This document shows, one piece after another, positions 34,201-43,245 of a DNA stretch of 47,629 nt. The DNA lies in IMG/VR virus record IMGVR_UViG_3300013113_000799, positions 1 through 47,629 of that record. One strand, written 5' to 3'. The translations under genes and the position numbers were made by a program. The notes below the pieces were generated by a model that ran no database searches, was not told the DNA's origin, and saw nothing but the letters and a program-made list of their open reading frames with translations. Position 1 is the stretch's first letter, and each line of letters begins with the position of its first letter. This DNA is from a virus.

Positions 34201-37200
34201 GCATTAGTTCCCAAGGCTTCATTAGTAAATTTAGGTTGTGCCGTAAAGCAATTTTCCATCGGCGTCAATGCAGCAGGCGTATCGATGGTATTATCGCTGA
34301 AAGGTTCTGTCCGAGGCTGGTACCATTGGGGAGCTTCCGAACCATAATAGCGTTCCTCTCCTTCAGGCTCACCGTGGCGAGACAAATATAAGCGTGCGCC
34401 ATAATTAGGCGGTTCTAATCCCGTCTCGTTGCTAAAGGCTGGCCAGTCCACAGCAATACCTGATTTAATTGAGTTATACAAGATACCGGGAGCAAAGAAC
34501 GGCTGTACAAAAGACTGAAGGCGTTGAGAATCCCAAAAAGCATCAGGGTCGCTGTTACCTAGAGCAATATTATCAAAGTAGTCTTCTTTAAGAAGGTATC
34601 CAAGCTGCACAGAACGCTGGGATGGGTAAAATCCATTGTATGGAAGGAGCTTCTTTATCACGTTAGCTTGCAGACGCATCCTTTTGCGCCTCTGGGGGGT
34701 TCCATCGTCGTGATCCTTTATGACCTCTGCCATATACTTCACAATATCGGTGTGAGCGTGACGATCAAAGAAACTGTCGCTATAGGCTGAAGACGAGTCT
34801 GAAATGGACTCCACAAACGGAACACCAACGCGCCACCAAAGGGGTAATTCAGCTAACATGGGATTCGCTGCACTCAAAGGAATTGAATAGTTTGTCATCA
34901 CATATGCGGTAGGCGCAATTGTGGGCATCGTTGAACCATAATGAGCATTAAGATCAGCAATAAGAGAATACTGCGACATAAGAAGATAATTGTAAAAATC
35001 CTCAAGCAGATTAGTTGGGGCTCCTCCTCCAGTGCCATCTGTGTTCTTGCCATAGAGCAGCCCAATACTATTTTCGGTAAGAATCCCTTTCCAAAGGCTA
35101 AATTCCATCATCAATCCTTTGAAATAGTCCTTACGTTGAGTGATATCACTGGTAAGATGTCCTTTTCCTAATGTTATCGTATTGAGTTTGCATCCATCAT
35201 TTAGGCGAGCGCCAACCGTGCCCACCGCATACGGTGTTGGCGGTCCAGCATGTCCTGGCTCAACAACAGTGTAAGCAGAAGGGTCACCATTAGCAAGGGC
35301 TACTGGATGAGTGCCGTATAGTCTTTCTCCATCAAGCCACATCATGACGCGAGGCTGTTCATTTAGCCCTGCGCCTGTTGCTTGTTGAGGAATATACTGT
35401 AAGGTAATATGACTCATCCGATCACTGGGTAAGATTGCGGGAATAAAAGTACCTACACCCGTTTTTTTCATAAAGTGGAAAATATTATCTGTAGCAGTGG
35501 CGGTGGAGGGGTCTGCGATCTGCCCTGAAGCTCCCATATAGAAAGTCAAGCCTCCGACGCCTTCGTATTCTGTTGTGCTGAATAATCCAGCAGTCACAGT
35601 GGGGCACTTTAGCCAAATGCCCATTTCAGTAAAATCCGCTTCATGAAGAATTATGGAATCTGTTGAGGAACCAATATCAACGATCTCTACCCAATCTTCA
35701 CCCCGACCCGAAAGAGAGACGGAACCTATGTATGCACAGTTGTCCATCGCTTCTTTTTCAGGCTGAATCCAGAAAGATACAGTAAATGCGTCTCCATGAT
35801 CTCCGGCGATGGCGTTAGGGTTATAAAGCTCGATTGGTCCTAGATCTCCGAAGTTTTCAATTGCTCCTTCAATATAATCCCTCTCTTCACACCCTGAATT
35901 AAAACGCAAAGCAGAAGTCAGACAACCGTTATAAGGAGTCATCCTCACCCAGTCGGTAGTCGGAGCACGAAGCGGACTCGGGGCGGCGGATGTAGTGGCA
36001 ATTGGGTTTGAAAAAGCTTCAAGCGGGTTTTTATTATCGGCTGTCGTCTTTGAAAAGATTTTTCCAACCATAACAGAGTCACTAAGCTGAGCTGTGGAGC
36101 TTCCTGTTACATAAAGTTGGTTATAATCTTTGTATTTGAGATATCGGGAGTCTCTTTCATCATAAAACGCATTATTTCGAATGAGATCAAGCCCTGCGTC
36201 GTCACTAGAAGAGGTGGGATATCGAGTGCCCTGGTAGACGCCGTTTCCAGTGCGCGAAAAGACCTTAGTGATCGTCATGGTGGTGTCGCCACTAAGTTCT
36301 CTGCCGAGTTCTGCGCCCTCGATCGACAAATAATTGTAATTTTTGGCTCTAAAGTTGCCCGCTTTCTCTCTTACATAGAAATCCATGTGCTGAGACATTC
36401 TAAATTCGGGTACAACCCCATAATTTTGCCCCATAAGGCGTACATCCTGTGCATAATCTCCATAAGTGTCATACCATGGCGATTTTCCTGAGATTGTGGT
36501 CGTTCTCCATGACCAGCCGCGCTCGGGAGCCTCTGTGCCAATGGGATTATAAAGATATTGTAAAGATGGTCGCGGTTGGGCGTGGAGTCGGCGTGTGATA
36601 GAGGTGGTTCGAGGTGTATCAGTAGCAGATTCAGGCGACAACCCCGGTACATAAAGACCTGTCAAAATTGATTCGGCTGCTAGCGCAGCCCCTTCAAGGG
36701 CACTCACGCCTGATGGCACTGGAGCTAGTGAGAAAACTGATGGATTTGCCTCTAAAGAGCTTTCCATACAATCAATTGCTTCCGTGGGAAGAATATCCGG
36801 TGTGTATGCTAGCGGTACATAAGTTGAAAGAGCACTTCCTGTCAAATACCGCACCAACTCTGGCGCTGAACTCCACGCAGATGATGGTTCAGGGGTTGAA
36901 ACCACCTCCGCTGTCTGAACTCGTGAATAGCCGCTAGTCCATTCCTCGTATCGAGGGGCACCTACATACCCCAAGTCACCAAGAATTTGGTATTCTACCT
37001 CGATTCCGCCATCAGATGGACGTGGTAGGTATGCTAGAGAGGTAGGAAAGCCCATTTCACCGTCAACGGGGGCATATTTTGTATAGTCATCAAGTGCCCA
37101 TACGCTATCTAACTGCTTATGCTTATTATATTGATAAGTATTGAAGGCATATCCTAGCGCATTGTAGGAACCAACAAGACGTTTGCGGTCTTCAACGGAA

Positions 37201-40200
37201 TTTTTCCAGAAAGTGCGAATGTAAGCCTTTCCAATAATACCCACAGAAGCATATCCGGTGGGATTATTGCGAATTTTTTCGGCAGATTCGGAATAACCAT
37301 TCCGTTGACGCACGGTGTGCAGCCCAACATGGCGGTGTTTGGGATAAATATATTCCCCATAAGCAATAGATGTGAAGGCGGCATGAGCATTTTGTGGGAT
37401 TTCAGGCGCGTACATATCCAAAAGTCGGTCATAAACTTGTCGATCGCACTTGATCGCCTCCAGTCGATTGGTCAAGTGTGGGTTAGCAAACATTTCTAAA
37501 TTGTTACTATAAGTGTGAGCAACACCAATGCCCGTTGTATCGGCAGCATTTACCATAGTTGTCGTCATTGGTTGATTCCAAGCGCAAGGTGGCTCAATAT
37601 AGTTGGTGAAAGATTGAGCAAAACGCTCTGTTAGGGCAAACCTGCGACCCGATGCGGTCAAAATAATACGTCCTTGCGATGGTCGATCTTGAACAGAGAG
37701 GATATTCTTCTTTCTTAGGTTTCTTACATATTTTCTCTCACCTGTTCGAATCTGTTTCCAACTGGGATATTGATATGGACCATTGCGGTTTAGCAAAATG
37801 GTGTTGAGATCTGGATCTAAGATAGTGCTCGGAGCATCAAGGAAATATGGGCTCTGTGTATCGCAAACATTTGAACAGTATAGGCAATCATAACCAGTCA
37901 AACCAGTATCAAAGTCTGTAGGATCATAAATAAGGGTGTTTAGTCCTGCGAAGTCGATATCTTTCACTATAGCGCCAGTATAATTCAGACTACCGCTCAA
38001 TAACAAGCTAGTAGAAATATCTAAAGACACATTATCATAAGTTGAAGCAAAACCACTTAAGCGGGGATATGAGGTAAAGCCGGGGAGTGGGTACAAGTCT
38101 CCAAAATCAATGAGCCCGTTTGGTAATGCAGAGCCAGTGACCCAGGTATATTGCCAATCGCTGCGTGGGATTTGATGCTTGACAAAGAAGTTGTCATAAA
38201 TTGCCTTTTCAGCGTAGATCCCTGGGGTGGCTGGGTTGTCGTCTCCTGCAATATTCAAAATAATGCGACGCAAAGGGTTGCGGTTATTTTTTTGCCACGC
38301 ACCAACAACTGCCGTGCTCGTCGGATCGTGAATATAAGTGTCTCGATAACCAAACTGATCGGCATGGTCGGACAACCAAAAATCTAAATGTTGACGGACC
38401 ATCAAGTTACGATAATTGACAGTGCTATAAGGGCTCTTCTCAGCCGCTTCCATGTCCAGTGAGCCTGCACCTAAAGAGGCGACAGAACCGGGGGCAGAAA
38501 ACCGCTCCACAAAAACATAATCAGTAGGACCAAATTGAACCCCAGCGGCATCCAAGCTACGATCAGGGATAGCATAATCATAAAGCCCCGTCACATATGT
38601 TGAAGTAGTGGAAGTTGTAGTGATTGGCAGAACACCATTATTCTTAACATACCAGCGATTCTGAACTGAACGACCGGAAGTCTGAACAATCTCATAGTCC
38701 CAGGTGTAGTTACCGTAAGGTAATTCATTAGAGTCTGCATCTTCAGTAGCCCCAGCAACCGTTTTAATGTTGGCAATGTTCAAAGGACGCTTGGCAGTTT
38801 CGTTACGAGTATAACGTGCAGCATAAGCCGTTGTAGAGACGCTGTGAGGGTGTCGTAGGGTCGTGTAAGGACCCGCGGTGGTCTCGGTATATAATTCAGG
38901 GCGGTTCGTATCTTGTGCTGTGGTGGTTAGGGTAACGTGACGGTGCTGGTTACCACCTACCCACTGATTAGTAAAAGGTCCCTGCATGGGAATCTCATTG
39001 TCATCACCATATGAGTCACTGTGGATATTAGTCCTAATTTGATTAGTATAGTCATTAGGAGCGGTGCTATAATAGTTAAAGGGAAGTCCAAGGGCTCCCT
39101 TGAAGGTATTTTCATAACCGCCCACGGTAGCATCAGTAACCGCAACCGATCTTGCATTTTCAAATTTATCCCGAGGACCGGGGGGTGTGGCGCTAGTAAA
39201 AGCATCAATGCAAACAGGGTCGGCGCGATTACCAGTGCGATTGCCTGGCATTGCCGTGCTATCGTTGATCTCCAAGCCTTGAACAGCGGCGGTCACTAAT
39301 TTAGTAGTTGTTCTAATAAACTCATTGACCGGCTTTCTTCCGTGGTTGAAGTTATCGCCGCCATGAACAGTTTTGGATTCATTCACTCCAAACCGATAGG
39401 GGCGAGAAAGTTGTCGAACAGCATAAGTGCTACCCTCATAGCTGGCAGCAGTCACAGTGTCATAAAATGTCGGACCTTGCTCAACCCATGCAGCGCCGTC
39501 CCAAACGAGTTTAGTGTTTCCCTTGACCTCTCGAATTGCGGCTTTGCGTAAAGTCTCACGATCTGCATCGACAATGGGATTACCGGAACTGATAGCATAG
39601 GGCACGTTAGAGCGTTCTACACGCTGGAATCTCCATAAACAATCCTCATCGCCAAAGCCAGGACCAGAGGGCGGAAGTGTGGCGTGACCGTGCTCCCAAT
39701 CATATAGCATTTCCTTGATCCCAAATACTTGTCCCTCAATGGGAGCCTGTTTCATTTCAAGCGTGGGAAACTTTGAAAGATATTTATTTCTCTCTAAAAC
39801 ATGCGACTCGATAAGCGTTCGCATTTCTTCAGAGAAATTAGCGGAAGCCGGGAAGATCTGCTCTATCATAATATCTACCGAAGAATCAATCCACTTATAA
39901 AATTTAACATATTTCTCTAAAGTAGCGGTATCGCTTATCTGGCGCTCAAAAAAGATTTGACGAAGCTTGTCTAGTGGTTTGTTCTCTACTCGATAGCGCG
40001 TAACTGGATCGCCTAAGAGTTTGTTGAAGTGAGCGATGCCTGCGAACACATCAATAATTTCATCGGAGATGGCTTGATACATGCTCTTCTCAGCAGCAAA
40101 AAAGTACTTTATGGGTCGGGTGTCGCGGGTAAAGATTTCCTGGTCTGCTTGCGACAATATGTTGATCATATCGCTACTTGAAGCGACCTCAGGAACTTCC

Positions 40201-43200
40201 TGTTTTGCTGTAGAGATATAGTCGGTATCAACAACCTTGTTACTTGAAGCCGGGAAGAAACTTCCCTGACCAGAGTGCTGGTACGAAGTACGGAGAGAAA
40301 ACCAGTCGTAAGGACCTGCCGTTGCAGACGTAGCGGAACCGGAGGAATAGTCAGCGGTCACAAACAAGCCAGCCCCGTCGGAACCTGTAACATTGTCGAA
40401 GTTCCAATCCAACGCTAGTGTGCTGGCTTGAGGTACTTCAATATTCGGAGTGGGTCCATCTAAAGACGTCGGACCAAAGTATGCAGGGTCCTCGGGGCGG
40501 AGGCGACCACTATTAGAAACATCATAAGAGTGGTATTTGATGGTATCATCATCAAGGTAATCAAACCAAAAACGAACTGAGCTGATTTTGGCATCTGATT
40601 GCTGTAGAACCGCACCAGTGAAATCCGCCAAATGAGCACCGCAGTAAAGCCGCTTAGCAGCGCGGATCGCCGGAAGCGCATCTGCACTTGCCACTGTTGT
40701 AGAAAGGGAGAACTCGTTCTCTACGGTATCTTGAGTAGAATTTACTCCATAAAATTCCAAGTCATAAGAAACATCTGGGGTGGGTAAGCCAGGAGTAGTT
40801 TCTGTGCTGCCTAAAATTTCGTCAACTAGATACGTTTCTTTTTGTGATGGAGAGACGCGAAATCGAACAGCAAAATTCCACTTTTCATTATCATAGACAT
40901 TTTTATAAACCGGGGAGTCTAAGGTGATGGGAGCACCACCATAACCGCCAGCTAAAGACGTAAGCCGGAAAAATACATTATCCGAGTCAGCCGACTCTTT
41001 CATTGCATAGACCTGGAAATTACTGGCGTCACCGCCGAACCACGTCAAAGTAGCGGGAGCGGCTAAGTCGGCGGCGTGCATACCAAACAAAGAGCCACTA
41101 ATAAAAGTAGACTCGGCAATATACCGATCCTCTGCGGGAGGTTTCTTGGGGAAGATTGCTTCAGCCTCTACTGTGAATGAAAGATAATCCACTTTGTCAT
41201 CAGTAGCTACCGGGTCTGCACATAAGATAAAAGAGCGCGTGTCGGGGTCAGCCGCATTATGATACTGGTGAACCGTCGCTGACCACCTGTCTGGATTGTT
41301 GAAGTCCGCGTACTTCTTTTTGATAGCAGTATGTCTTACATTATGCCGAATTTTATGGTCAACGCCATCAGCATACATATTGATCTTTACCAGTTCGTCA
41401 TCTACACCAAAACAGCGAAGGAGATTTCTAAAAGATTTCTCGGTTCCTTTTGATTTATAAATATATGAAAGGTTATTATAAATGTTTTGATAAATTAGGT
41501 TCTTGACCAAACTAATTTTTTGGGCAAAAACTTCATCCTCGCCTCGGGATACCAGTTCTTCTAAAATAGTCGATTCGACAAAAAGCTCGGGAGCGATAAG
41601 ACCGGCTGATCGGAGAAGGTCTTTGGCAAAGGCATAAGGCTGATCACCCTCTTGGAAAGAAGCATAGTGGACATCCTTAATATGAGGAAGGGCTTCGATC
41701 TGCATATGCAAATTATCAAAATAGCTTGAGAGGGCTTGAATTAGATTTTTTAAAGTCTCCCCGCCGCGGTCTTCTTCTTCTTGAGTGATCCACGATGGGA
41801 TGGACTTATAAATCGAAGTGCCGTTTTTATAATCATAGATTCGACCTTCAGCAGTAAGTGTGTCTAGGAGTGTTACGACTTCAGGATGATCAGAATAAAT
41901 AATCGGATCTTTAAACTCGGTATTCTTGATAGCAGGTGTGAATTCATCAATGGCTGACCCCGTAGAACGAGCACCAAGACCGTAGTTTTCGATCAAGCCA
42001 TTAGAGATTCTACCTGAATAATCTAAAACATTTGCGTCGACGGCGTTGATGGCAACCGTGTCCATGATCCCTTCGTTGAATTTGTAATAAACGCCCAGAT
42101 CTGTATTAGAAACATCTGTATTTGTACCCCCATTGACTTGAGCGATCCAATCTCTTCCTATCTCTTGCGAGGTTCGGCGTGTCTTCCAAAACCGAAATTC
42201 GTCGAAATAAAGATTTTCATATGCACCATACCCAGCTCCCACACCAGCGCCAGCAATTGCCGCGGTGGGGGCTTCTAGGAAAGAACCTACAGCGCCCAAC
42301 ATTCCTGTTTGCGCCGCGGGGGCGGGGGTCCCGATTGCGCCTCCAGCGACAGTTGTTGTGGTGTCCAAGGTACCATCAACATAAATTCTAATTACAGAAT
42401 CCGCACCAGAATCAAGGATAGAAACGGCAAGGTGTTGCCAATTTGTTCCCATAATAGTCGCAGTAGGGACAATCGCCTGGCGCTCGTAACCGGCGGCACC
42501 ATTTTTATATGTTATGTAAAAACCACCAACCCGACTGTATTCGACAATAAAACGAACATAGTTAGGATCAGCAAAACCGAGCCCGTTCCAAGAGTCGAAT
42601 AGGCAGATATCAACGCCAGCCACCAGAGGAGCCAAATCATCTACCTTAGTAAACAATTCAACAGTGTTTCCTACACTTCCATCAACTAGTAGATTAGTCG
42701 ATCGATCGTTCGTTGGGTTATAAATGTTTGCATCGCCGCCCTTTTCAGGGAATTGGCGACTAAGTTCGGATGTAGAGCCAGCAGTTACCGAAGGGTCTCG
42801 ATGTGGACCACCTTTGAAAGTGACATACTGGGGTGATGCCATAAGAAGAAAATCATTAGGAAGTACAGTAATTGTAGATGAAACGGCGGTGGCTGTATTA
42901 AGTGTAATATAGCCCGTGGTGCGAGGATAGCTGTTATCTAAAATATACCGATCTAAAACCGAGGCTTCATTCGACCATTTGATCTTTTCAGTGGCGGAAC
43001 CGTCATAAGGATAAGTGGTGTAAATAGACTTGATAGAGTCTGAATAATATTTTTCAGCTAGTCCGTAGCGTGCAAAAGTAGCCGGATTCGATAAGTCTAC
43101 TCGTGGGATAAATTTCTCCCTCGAAATACTCTCTGAAACAACATAGGCATCCGACTCGACTTCTTCAAGGAGTTTGTCGACTTGCTGCTTTGTTAAAATC

Positions 43201-43238
43201 TGATTTGTTTTTTTCCCAAAAAGGTCTTTGATACCCAT
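31212..43238 (-). CDS. Giant 4008-residue virion structural protein with LamG-like segments
   Basis: One uninterrupted 12-kb frame fills a quarter of the window. The N-terminus MGIKDLFGKKTNQILT is followed by a region around residues 150-360 resembling a LamG/pentraxin domain (NWQHLAVSILDSG, IRIYVDGTLDT, ENLYFDEFRFWKTRRTSQEI). A second LamG-like segment lies near 2500-2720 (GDAFTVSFWIQPEKEA, RVMMWLDGERLYG, YFKGLMMEFSLWKGILTENS). The rest is Tyr/Asn/Pro-rich beta structure without long coiled coils or membrane helices, so it does not look like a tape measure. The C-terminal 350 residues include FFGGDVPPEDVRWLVFRVKQ. It follows the baseplate wedge genes and overlaps the next gene by TAATG. A large peripheral baseplate or whisker-like component is inferred. 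Confidence 0.75.
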   Translation of the reverse strand: MGIKDLFGKKTNQILTKQQVDKLLEEVESDAYVVSESISREKFIPRVDLSNPATFARYGLAEKYYSDSIKSIYTTYPYDGSATEKIKWSNEASVLDRYILDNSYPRTTGYITLNTATAVSSTITVLPNDFLLMASPQYVTFKGGPHRDPSVTAGSTSELSRQFPEKGGDANIYNPTNDRSTNLLVDGSVGNTVELFTKVDDLAPLVAGVDICLFDSWNGLGFADPNYVRFIVEYSRVGGFYITYKNGAAGYERQAIVPTATIMGTNWQHLAVSILDSGADSVIRIYVDGTLDTTTTVAGGAIGTPAPAAQTGMLGAVGSFLEAPTAAIAGAGVGAGYGAYENLYFDEFRFWKTRRTSQEIGRDWIAQVNGGTNTDVSNTDLGVYYKFNEGIMDTVAINAVDANVLDYSGRISNGLIENYGLGARSTGSAIDEFTPAIKNTEFKDPIIYSDHPEVVTLLDTLTAEGRIYDYKNGTSIYKSIPSWITQEEEDRGGETLKNLIQALSSYFDNLHMQIEALPHIKDVHYASFQEGDQPYAFAKDLLRSAGLIAPELFVESTILEELVSRGEDEVFAQKISLVKNLIYQNIYNNLSYIYKSKGTEKSFRNLLRCFGVDDELVKINMYADGVDHKIRHNVRHTAIKKKYADFNNPDRWSATVHQYHNAADPDTRSFILCADPVATDDKVDYLSFTVEAEAIFPKKPPAEDRYIAESTFISGSLFGMHAADLAAPATLTWFGGDASNFQVYAMKESADSDNVFFRLTSLAGGYGGAPITLDSPVYKNVYDNEKWNFAVRFRVSPSQKETYLVDEILGSTETTPGLPTPDVSYDLEFYGVNSTQDTVENEFSLSTTVASADALPAIRAAKRLYCGAHLADFTGAVLQQSDAKISSVRFWFDYLDDDTIKYHSYDVSNSGRLRPEDPAYFGPTSLDGPTPNIEVPQASTLALDWNFDNVTGSDGAGLFVTADYSSGSATSATAGPYDWFSLRTSYQHSGQGSFFPASSNKVVDTDYISTAKQEVPEVASSSDMINILSQADQEIFTRDTRPIKYFFAAEKSMYQAISDEIIDVFAGIAHFNKLLGDPVTRYRVENKPLDKLRQIFFERQISDTATLEKYVKFYKWIDSSVDIMIEQIFPASANFSEEMRTLIESHVLERNKYLSKFPTLEMKQAPIEGQVFGIKEMLYDWEHGHATLPPSGPGFGDEDCLWRFQRVERSNVPYAISSGNPIVDADRETLRKAAIREVKGNTKLVWDGAAWVEQGPTFYDTVTAASYEGSTYAVRQLSRPYRFGVNESKTVHGGDNFNHGRKPVNEFIRTTTKLVTAAVQGLEINDSTAMPGNRTGNRADPVCIDAFTSATPPGPRDKFENARSVAVTDATVGGYENTFKGALGLPFNYYSTAPNDYTNQIRTNIHSDSYGDDNEIPMQGPFTNQWVGGNQHRHVTLTTTAQDTNRPELYTETTAGPYTTLRHPHSVSTTAYAARYTRNETAKRPLNIANIKTVAGATEDADSNELPYGNYTWDYEIVQTSGRSVQNRWYVKNNGVLPITTTSTTSTYVTGLYDYAIPDRSLDAAGVQFGPTDYVFVERFSAPGSVASLGAGSLDMEAAEKSPYSTVNYRNLMVRQHLDFWLSDHADQFGYRDTYIHDPTSTAVVGAWQKNNRNPLRRIILNIAGDDNPATPGIYAEKAIYDNFFVKHQIPRSDWQYTWVTGSALPNGLIDFGDLYPLPGFTSYPRLSGFASTYDNVSLDISTSLLLSGSLNYTGAIVKDIDFAGLNTLIYDPTDFDTGLTGYDCLYCSNVCDTQSPYFLDAPSTILDPDLNTILLNRNGPYQYPSWKQIRTGERKYVRNLRKKNILSVQDRPSQGRIILTASGRRFALTERFAQSFTNYIEPPCAWNQPMTTTMVNAADTTGIGVAHTYSNNLEMFANPHLTNRLEAIKCDRQVYDRLLDMYAPEIPQNAHAAFTSIAYGEYIYPKHRHVGLHTVRQRNGYSESAEKIRNNPTGYASVGIIGKAYIRTFWKNSVEDRKRLVGSYNALGYAFNTYQYNKHKQLDSVWALDDYTKYAPVDGEMGFPTSLAYLPRPSDGGIEVEYQILGDLGYVGAPRYEEWTSGYSRVQTAEVVSTPEPSSAWSSAPELVRYLTGSALSTYVPLAYTPDILPTEAIDCMESSLEANPSVFSLAPVPSGVSALEGAALAAESILTGLYVPGLSPESATDTPRTTSITRRLHAQPRPSLQYLYNPIGTEAPERGWSWRTTTISGKSPWYDTYGDYAQDVRLMGQNYGVVPEFRMSQHMDFYVREKAGNFRAKNYNYLSIEGAELGRELSGDTTMTITKVFSRTGNGVYQGTRYPTSSSDDAGLDLIRNNAFYDERDSRYLKYKDYNQLYVTGSSTAQLSDSVMVGKIFSKTTADNKNPLEAFSNPIATTSAAPSPLRAPTTDWVRMTPYNGCLTSALRFNSGCEERDYIEGAIENFGDLGPIELYNPNAIAGDHGDAFTVSFWIQPEKEAMDNCAYIGSVSLSGRGEDWVEIVDIGSSTDSIILHEADFTEMGIWLKCPTVTAGLFSTTEYEGVGGLTFYMGASGQIADPSTATATDNIFHFMKKTGVGTFIPAILPSDRMSHITLQYIPQQATGAGLNEQPRVMMWLDGERLYGTHPVALANGDPSAYTVVEPGHAGPPTPYAVGTVGARLNDGCKLNTITLGKGHLTSDITQRKDYFKGLMMEFSLWKGILTENSIGLLYGKNTDGTGGGAPTNLLEDFYNYLLMSQYSLIADLNAHYGSTMPTIAPTAYVMTNYSIPLSAANPMLAELPLWWRVGVPFVESISDSSSAYSDSFFDRHAHTDIVKYMAEVIKDHDDGTPQRRKRMRLQANVIKKLLPYNGFYPSQRSVQLGYLLKEDYFDNIALGNSDPDAFWDSQRLQSFVQPFFAPGILYNSIKSGIAVDWPAFSNETGLEPPNYGARLYLSRHGEPEGEERYYGSEAPQWYQPRTEPFSDNTIDTPAALTPMENCFTAQPKFTNEALGTNAGFVILDEPSLRIPFEGLLSPHSVFLNNSSAQEQASQELSLRNIVLDIDGYDCEGNNIALRSPYFGADGVIEERSSTISLRRARWGVTRGVDDEVGDTNILAPFYSGPWETTTAMINKNLAIELCDAINNDPSCLWIALRPPVPLGGGGRGGAREKTQTDFIIDYLNLGAFRIERSGLGESSEAYTQAFSQATLDGHNAPITGRQSSGSFRIKLVYVGPPSLTQSTYDEFSASDVEADPRDLSANTKYNLLRRGALQGGLGGLTPKATITIAQTFSSLAGTSGYFTDSTGAIKLYSSLSTIGVKTVQSDGTLDTSIDSPLGVPSQTRGLYGGIENIEESSALKVDKKPSQFFLMAPEYYTGSAAQIAEHRRYPSFSFNDKRASTQNLYSRGIHNFLAEIPSFFLEGEKLTSFTSATEDQFEAMEAGKTYYMDVSLYKTEELNTMMSPQGRLDRSVGFADGKYFGPAFKYKNAGAYTHPRELIADPAQAPYTPSYFYGKTTARLSFTATESRKYTLDEIFAGLHIEEESEEVRKYFNEVVRTQRMGTASLSRASTDNVDGCEQSPAYGARMPLASSVNLTSKGKVKDITYTLGSPDADTGAFAASSATDSGLSSVDTWVISTKFESPILNFNNKKNKDYLKFNRLSEEPFSEGIGMWSGYGEIPQKNNGVFLEIDYSFKVAQGDQETLAKLDNAGSLLDVCKFAPSTQKVGKIAEEKTISEAIVLVPFLDEKQSSGPRTFTVDGKEVFAIDEDIYRHQKNNVEKGSPAVTSGSFGATQNIEETSISRMIKTMGKYNLPPTLNFADYGDSPFVMYLVEFSHKLDQQDLSDIWQGVSPTIATRAERESQEFIHDLSTVDFFGGDVPPEDVRWLVFRVKQKAKTNYYESYGRTVNDSRFDFNFNLGEDGSKYSYNWPYDFFSLIELSQIEGGVEIFDDETYDGVTSVFGPLPKAEKERIYNSPIGRSSTAITAKIKSELEAGQTKPGVTGSEFGADGANE

Positions 43239-43245
43239 TATTTCT

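Noticed and set aside
31212-43238. Assembly error joining several genes into one 4008-residue frame
   Set aside because: The frame is continuous, composition is even, both ends show normal gene junctions, and no internal stop or frame change is visible. I treat it as real.
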